A DNA stretch of 64,000 bases from positions 1 to 64,000 of the forward strand of contig CAMMNN010000015.1 of the NCBI GenBank assembly GCA_946498245.1, written 5' to 3'. This DNA is from an uncultured Clostridium sp. (GTDB lineage: Bacteria; Bacillota; Clostridia; Lachnospirales; Lachnospiraceae). The notes below the pieces were generated by a model that was given only the letters and a program-made list of their open reading frames with translations, did not search any database and had not been told where the DNA came from. Of this stretch, positions 60,840-64,000 are shown piece after piece (the first letter of the stretch is position 1; each line of letters starts with the position of its first letter). The position numbers and the translations under genes were made by a program.

Positions 60840-61415
60840 TTAAATTAATCCGGAAAATCCGAAAAATGCAATCGCCATTAAACCGGCAGTAATGAGTACA
60901 ATGGGAGATCCCTGGAAATTGTAAGGAATGTCGTTGTTCTCAATCTTTTCACGGATACCGGCCAGCATAATGATAGCAATAGTAAAGCCTACGGAGATAC
61001 CGATGCCGTTTATAACGCTCTCTGCAAAATTGTATTCCTGCTGAACATTGGTCAGAGCCACGCCCAGTACGGCGCAGTTGGTGGTAATCAGAGGCAGATA
61101 TACGCCCAGGGACTCATACAGAGAAACCATGTTTTTCTTTAAAAACATTTCTACAAACTGTACCAGAGCCGCAATTACCAGGATAAAGGCAATGGTCTGA
61201 AGGTAATCCAGGTTCAGGGGAACCAGTACATAAGAATAAATCAGGTTCGTCGCAATACAGGCCAATGTAATAACAAAGATAACGGCAGCTCCCATACCTG
61301 CAGAAGTCTCTACCTTTTTTGATACTCCCAGGAAGGGGCAAAGGCCCAGGAACTGGCTTAATACTACGTTATTGACCAGGGCGGAACCGATGGCAATAAG
61401 CAATAATTCTTTCAT
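60840..61415 (-). CDS. rnfA: Rnf complex membrane subunit RnfA
   Basis: A 191 aa integral membrane subunit with six helices. It opens LLLIAIGSALVNNVVLSQFLGLCPFLGVSKK, the RnfA/NqrE signature, and has ITTNCAVLGVALTN in the ion channel region. Ion pathway together with RnfD and RnfE. Confidence 0.97.
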   Translation of the reverse strand: MKELLLIAIGSALVNNVVLSQFLGLCPFLGVSKKVETSAGMGAAVIFVITLACIATNLIYSYVLVPLNLDYLQTIAFILVIAALVQFVEMFLKKNMVSLYESLGVYLPLITTNCAVLGVALTNVQQEYNFAESVINGIGISVGFTIAIIMLAGIREKIENNDIPYNFQGSPIVLITAGLMAIAFFGFSGLI

Positions 61416-61431
61416 CTAATCCAACCTCCCG

Positions 61432-62220
61432 TCATTCTTTTTTGGCAGTCTGGGCTTTCAGTTCAGCCTCTTTTGCCGCCAGAGCTTCTTTCTTTGCTGC
61501 CAGAGCCTCTTCCGCTGCCTGACGCTGTCTGGTTTCCAGGATCTCATGGTTAGCCATGCAGGAAGAACCGGTACAGTGGAGACAGTCGCCGCCGCAGGCC
61601 AGTTTGGAAGACGGAACAGAGCCGTTAGTGGCTGAGGGAGCTTTAAACTTGTTCTGCAGGGCTGTCAGCATTGCCAGAACGAAGAAAGCGCCGGGAGCCA
61701 GGACAAAGATGGAAATATGGAAGTCATCCGGGATAAAAGTTATTCCGAAGAATGCGCCGGATCCCAAAAGCTCTCTGAAAATACCGATACAGGTCAGGCC
61801 CAGAGTAAAGCCAAGGCCCATACCCACGCCATCAAAAGCGGACTCAATGGGGCCATTTTTCGATGCGTAGGATTCCGCACGTCCTAAGATGATGCAGTTT
61901 ACTACGATAAGGGGAATATAAATTCCCAGAGCGTCATACAAAAAAGGAAGGTACGCCTGGATTAAAAGCTGTACAATGGTTACCAGAGACGCTACGATTA
62001 CGATAAACGCCGGGATCCGGACTCTGTCCGGTATAATATTCCGCAGAGCGGAGATAATCAGGTTAGAGAAAATCAATACGGCCGTGGTACTGAGTCCCAT
62101 GCCTACACCATTGATGGCGGAAGTGGTAACCGCCAAAGTGGGGCACATACCCAGCATCAGCACGAAGGTAGGATTTTCTTTAATAATGCCGTTATAAATA
62201 CGTTCTGTACACTTATTCAT
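61432..62220 (-). CDS. rnfE: Rnf complex membrane subunit RnfE
   Basis: A 262 aa homologue of RnfA (NPTFVLMLGMCPTLAVTTSAINGVGMG, VVNCIILGRAESYASKNG). About 60 extra C-terminal residues carry a cysteine cluster (CGGDCLHCTGSSC) and an alanine/lysine/glutamate-rich helix. The cysteine-rich tail is longer than usual. Confidence 0.96.
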   Translation of the reverse strand: MNKCTERIYNGIIKENPTFVLMLGMCPTLAVTTSAINGVGMGLSTTAVLIFSNLIISALRNIIPDRVRIPAFIVIVASLVTIVQLLIQAYLPFLYDALGIYIPLIVVNCIILGRAESYASKNGPIESAFDGVGMGLGFTLGLTCIGIFRELLGSGAFFGITFIPDDFHISIFVLAPGAFFVLAMLTALQNKFKAPSATNGSVPSSKLACGGDCLHCTGSSCMANHEILETRQRQAAEEALAAKKEALAAKEAELKAQTAKKE

Positions 62221-62233
62221 TTTGTCCCACCTC

Positions 62234-62845
62234 CTAGTCTGTTACACAATTTCTGACAAAATAGATGGCCGCGTTGACGGCGTTGGTTACCGCCTCCGAT
62301 GTAACGGTTGCTCCGGACATTGCCTGGATTTCATCTTCCCCGGCGCTGCCGGATTTGGTAACTGTCAGCTTTTCTGCGTTCTTTCCTGCAAACTGGCCTT
62401 TGAAGGAATCATTTTGTGCATTCATACCCAGGCCAGGTGTTTCTGACAGGGATAAGAATGCAATGCCTGTTACAGTGCCTTCGCTGTCAATGCCTACGGA
62501 AATCTTCACTTCACCGCCGTAACCGTCTTTGGAAGTAGAGGAAACTACGTAGCCCACATTTGCGCCGGAAGCGTCAAGGGCTGCAGCGGCGCTGTCAATG
62601 TAAACATTGCCGTATCCCTGATTCATCAGCTCGTCGGCAGAGGCCGCAATCTTCTCTTCCATGCCTGTATCGTCAAAGTTTGCCGCCTCCGGCAAAACTT
62701 CCTGATAGGCCGCGATTTTGGCCGCTTCATTGGCTTTTGCAATAGGATCCTTTGTTATCTGGTAGACGCCGCCCAGGCAGAAGCCTGCAATTAAGGTAAT
62801 GGCGAACAAAATCATGGCGTCTTTCATAAAACCGCCTTTTTTCAT
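62234..62845 (-). CDS. rnfG: Rnf complex FMN subunit RnfG
   Basis: A 203 aa membrane-anchored flavoprotein. One N-terminal helix is followed by an FMN-binding domain whose covalent flavin threonine lies in MSGATVTSEAVTNAV; GLGMNAQ is also typical. Its ATG overlaps the TGA of rnfD (ATGA). Confidence 0.96.
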   Translation of the reverse strand: MKKGGFMKDAMILFAITLIAGFCLGGVYQITKDPIAKANEAAKIAAYQEVLPEAANFDDTGMEEKIAASADELMNQGYGNVYIDSAAAALDASGANVGYVVSSTSKDGYGGEVKISVGIDSEGTVTGIAFLSLSETPGLGMNAQNDSFKGQFAGKNAEKLTVTKSGSAGEDEIQAMSGATVTSEAVTNAVNAAIYFVRNCVTD

Positions 62846-63774
62846 GATTTCTTGCCCTCCTTTCCAAATGCTTTGGGAAGGGTAACCTTCTCAATCAGCG
62901 GTACTAAAATATTGCTGAGGATAATGGCGTAGGATACGCCTTCCGCCGAACCGCCGAATAAACGGAACAGTCCTGTAAGGCAGCCCATAAGGATACCGTA
63001 AATAATCTGTCCGCTGGGAGTAATGGGACTGGTTACATAATCCGTGGCCATAAAGAAGGCGCCGAAAATCAGGCCGCCGCCGCATAAATGAGCCAGGATA
63101 TATGTGAGATCCAGCCCGTGGCCGCCGAAGATTATCACAAACAATGTGAAGGAAATCAGGTATGCCGCCGGAATCCGGATGGTAATTACCTTTCTCCACA
63201 GCATGTACGCCGCTCCAATGAGCAGGGCAATGACGGACACTTCACCGATAGTTCCGGGAATCCGTCCTATGAACATGGCCGCCACGTCAACGCTGCCGCC
63301 GCTTTTTAATACAGCCAGAGGCGTTGCCCCGGAAACGCCGTCCAGGGTAAAGGTGGTCATCTTTCCTGTGAAGGAAATCAAAAGGAAGCAGCGGGCCGCC
63401 AGAGCCGGGTTCATAAAGTTCTGTCCCAGGCCGCCGTAAAGCTGTTTTACGATAATAATGGCAAATACGCCGCCCAGCATGGGGATCCATACGGGGATCT
63501 CCGGGGGCATATTTAAAGCCAGAATCATTCCTGTTACCACAGCGCTTCCGTCTGCTATGGTAATGGGCTTTTTCATTCCTTTTTCAAATAAGTATTCGCT
63601 GGCTACGCAGGCTAACACCGTGCCAATGACGATGATGAGAGCGTTTAAGCCAAACTGGTATACGCCAAACGCGGTCGCCGGAAGCATTGCAATGGCCACG
63701 TCAAACATAATATTGCTGGTCGTTACCTGATCCCGCACATGAGGGGATGAGGATACGTTTAATAATCGGTTCAT
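62842..63774 (-). CDS. rnfD: Rnf complex membrane subunit RnfD
   Basis: A 310 aa integral membrane subunit carrying a covalent FMN at the threonine in GVSGATPLAVLK. It opens NVSSSPHVRDQVTTSNIMFDVAIAMLP; ADGSAVVTGMILALNMPP and FGAFFMATDYVTSPITPSGQ are RnfD signatures. Confidence 0.97.
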   Translation of the reverse strand: MNRLLNVSSSPHVRDQVTTSNIMFDVAIAMLPATAFGVYQFGLNALIIVIGTVLACVASEYLFEKGMKKPITIADGSAVVTGMILALNMPPEIPVWIPMLGGVFAIIIVKQLYGGLGQNFMNPALAARCFLLISFTGKMTTFTLDGVSGATPLAVLKSGGSVDVAAMFIGRIPGTIGEVSVIALLIGAAYMLWRKVITIRIPAAYLISFTLFVIIFGGHGLDLTYILAHLCGGGLIFGAFFMATDYVTSPITPSGQIIYGILMGCLTGLFRLFGGSAEGVSYAIILSNILVPLIEKVTLPKAFGKEGKKS

Positions 63775-63787
63775 TCTCTCTTCCCTC

Positions 63788-64000
63788 CTACGCTTTCTTT
63801 CTCCGGTTTGCCGCCACGGTCTTGCGCATTTCCTTAAACGCCTGGGTCAGCGGCCTCTTAGCCGGACATACGTAAGTACAACTTCCGCATTCCATACATT
63901 CCATTCCGTTTAACTTCTCGAATCTGTCGCAGTCGCCTCTTAAAGCAGCCTGCATCATCAGCGGAGGAACGATATGGCTGGGGCACACAGACACGCAGCG
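63788..64000 (-). CDS. rnfC: Rnf complex subunit RnfC, C-terminal end (cut by window edge)
   Basis: Only the last about 70 codons are present. They include a Fe-S cluster motif CMECGSCTYVCPAKRPLTQAF and the end of the preceding cysteine motif (RCVSVCPSHI region at the edge). RnfC binds NAD and flavin and is the first gene of rnfCDGEAB, 13 bases before rnfD. The start lies beyond 64000. Confidence 0.93.
   Translation of the reverse strand, partial: RCVSVCPSHIVPPLMMQAALRGDCDRFEKLNGMECMECGSCTYVCPAKRPLTQAFKEMRKTVAANRRKKA

Overview
The window looks like a chromosomal segment from a strictly anaerobic member of the Bacillota, most likely class Clostridia, family Lachnospiraceae. This rests on the combination of a complete Rnf gene set (rnfCDGEAB order), T-box and TPP-riboswitch regulation, strong AGGAGG-type ribosome binding sites, TTGACA/TATAAT promoters, an Rpn-family nuclease gene, and YARHG and YitT proteins. 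The genus cannot be read from the sequence alone. Most genes lie on the minus strand.

Layout. 1-2456: the rimP-nusA-ylxR-ylxQ operon (infB would follow off the left edge) with its promoter and leader hairpin. 2486-4828: an AT-rich SIR2-NTPase-TPR protein that looks like a solitary anti-phage NADase. 5275-12816: a TauB/SsuB-like ABC ATPase and permease without a binding protein, a zinc-ribbon membrane protein, an orphan PTS-EIIC-like permease, yitT, class II galT, and a divergent Gx-transporter / NusG-domain-II pair. 12838-17364: a thiamine operon, thiC-thiW-thiM/thiE (fused)-thiD, under a TPP riboswitch with an intrinsic terminator. 17373-20818: gpmI and a TrpB2-type tryptophan synthase beta chain under a T-box leader with a UGG (Trp) specifier. 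20912-26845: a hexuronate block (uxuA, SDR mannonate oxidoreductase, TRAP dctPQM) with a divergent AraC regulator. 26846-27978: tRNA-Ala(GGC) in a gene-poor AT-rich stretch with degenerate ORFs and a curious 50-nt-period repeat. 27979-29811: a DUF4397 protein and a LysM protein.

29973-42974 is a peptide-use region: binding protein, dppBCDF, an EamA exporter and two tandem S9 peptidases in one direction; a MarR regulator upstream whose likely operator overlaps the promoter; and a divergent M20 dipeptidase. 45146-49726 adds D-aminoacylase, a GntP permease and D-serine ammonia-lyase, again with a palindrome over the promoter, and an HTH-cupin regulator next door. Together these genes suggest uptake of (D-amino-acid-containing) peptides, their hydrolysis, and deamination of D-serine to pyruvate.

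Inserted into this metabolic region is an AT-rich pair: a bacterial Thg1-like 3'-5' polymerase and a DUF4062 protein (43121-45079). From 50974 to 56756 lies a six-gene, one-promoter operon of mostly unrecognised proteins around a Ycf46-like AAA+ ATPase (two zinc-ribbon proteins, one with YARHG, a large coiled-coil/two-TM protein, and two small unknowns). This is the best candidate in the window for an undescribed multi-protein system. It is followed by an MNT-HEPN pair, a GNAT acetyltransferase, an Rpn nuclease and the rnf operon (rnfC cut by the right edge). Several dispersed repeats sit in the intergenic spaces of the 49.9-58.8 kb region.

All family names come from motif recognition by eye. 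No database search was run, and promoter, terminator and operator calls are sequence readings only.
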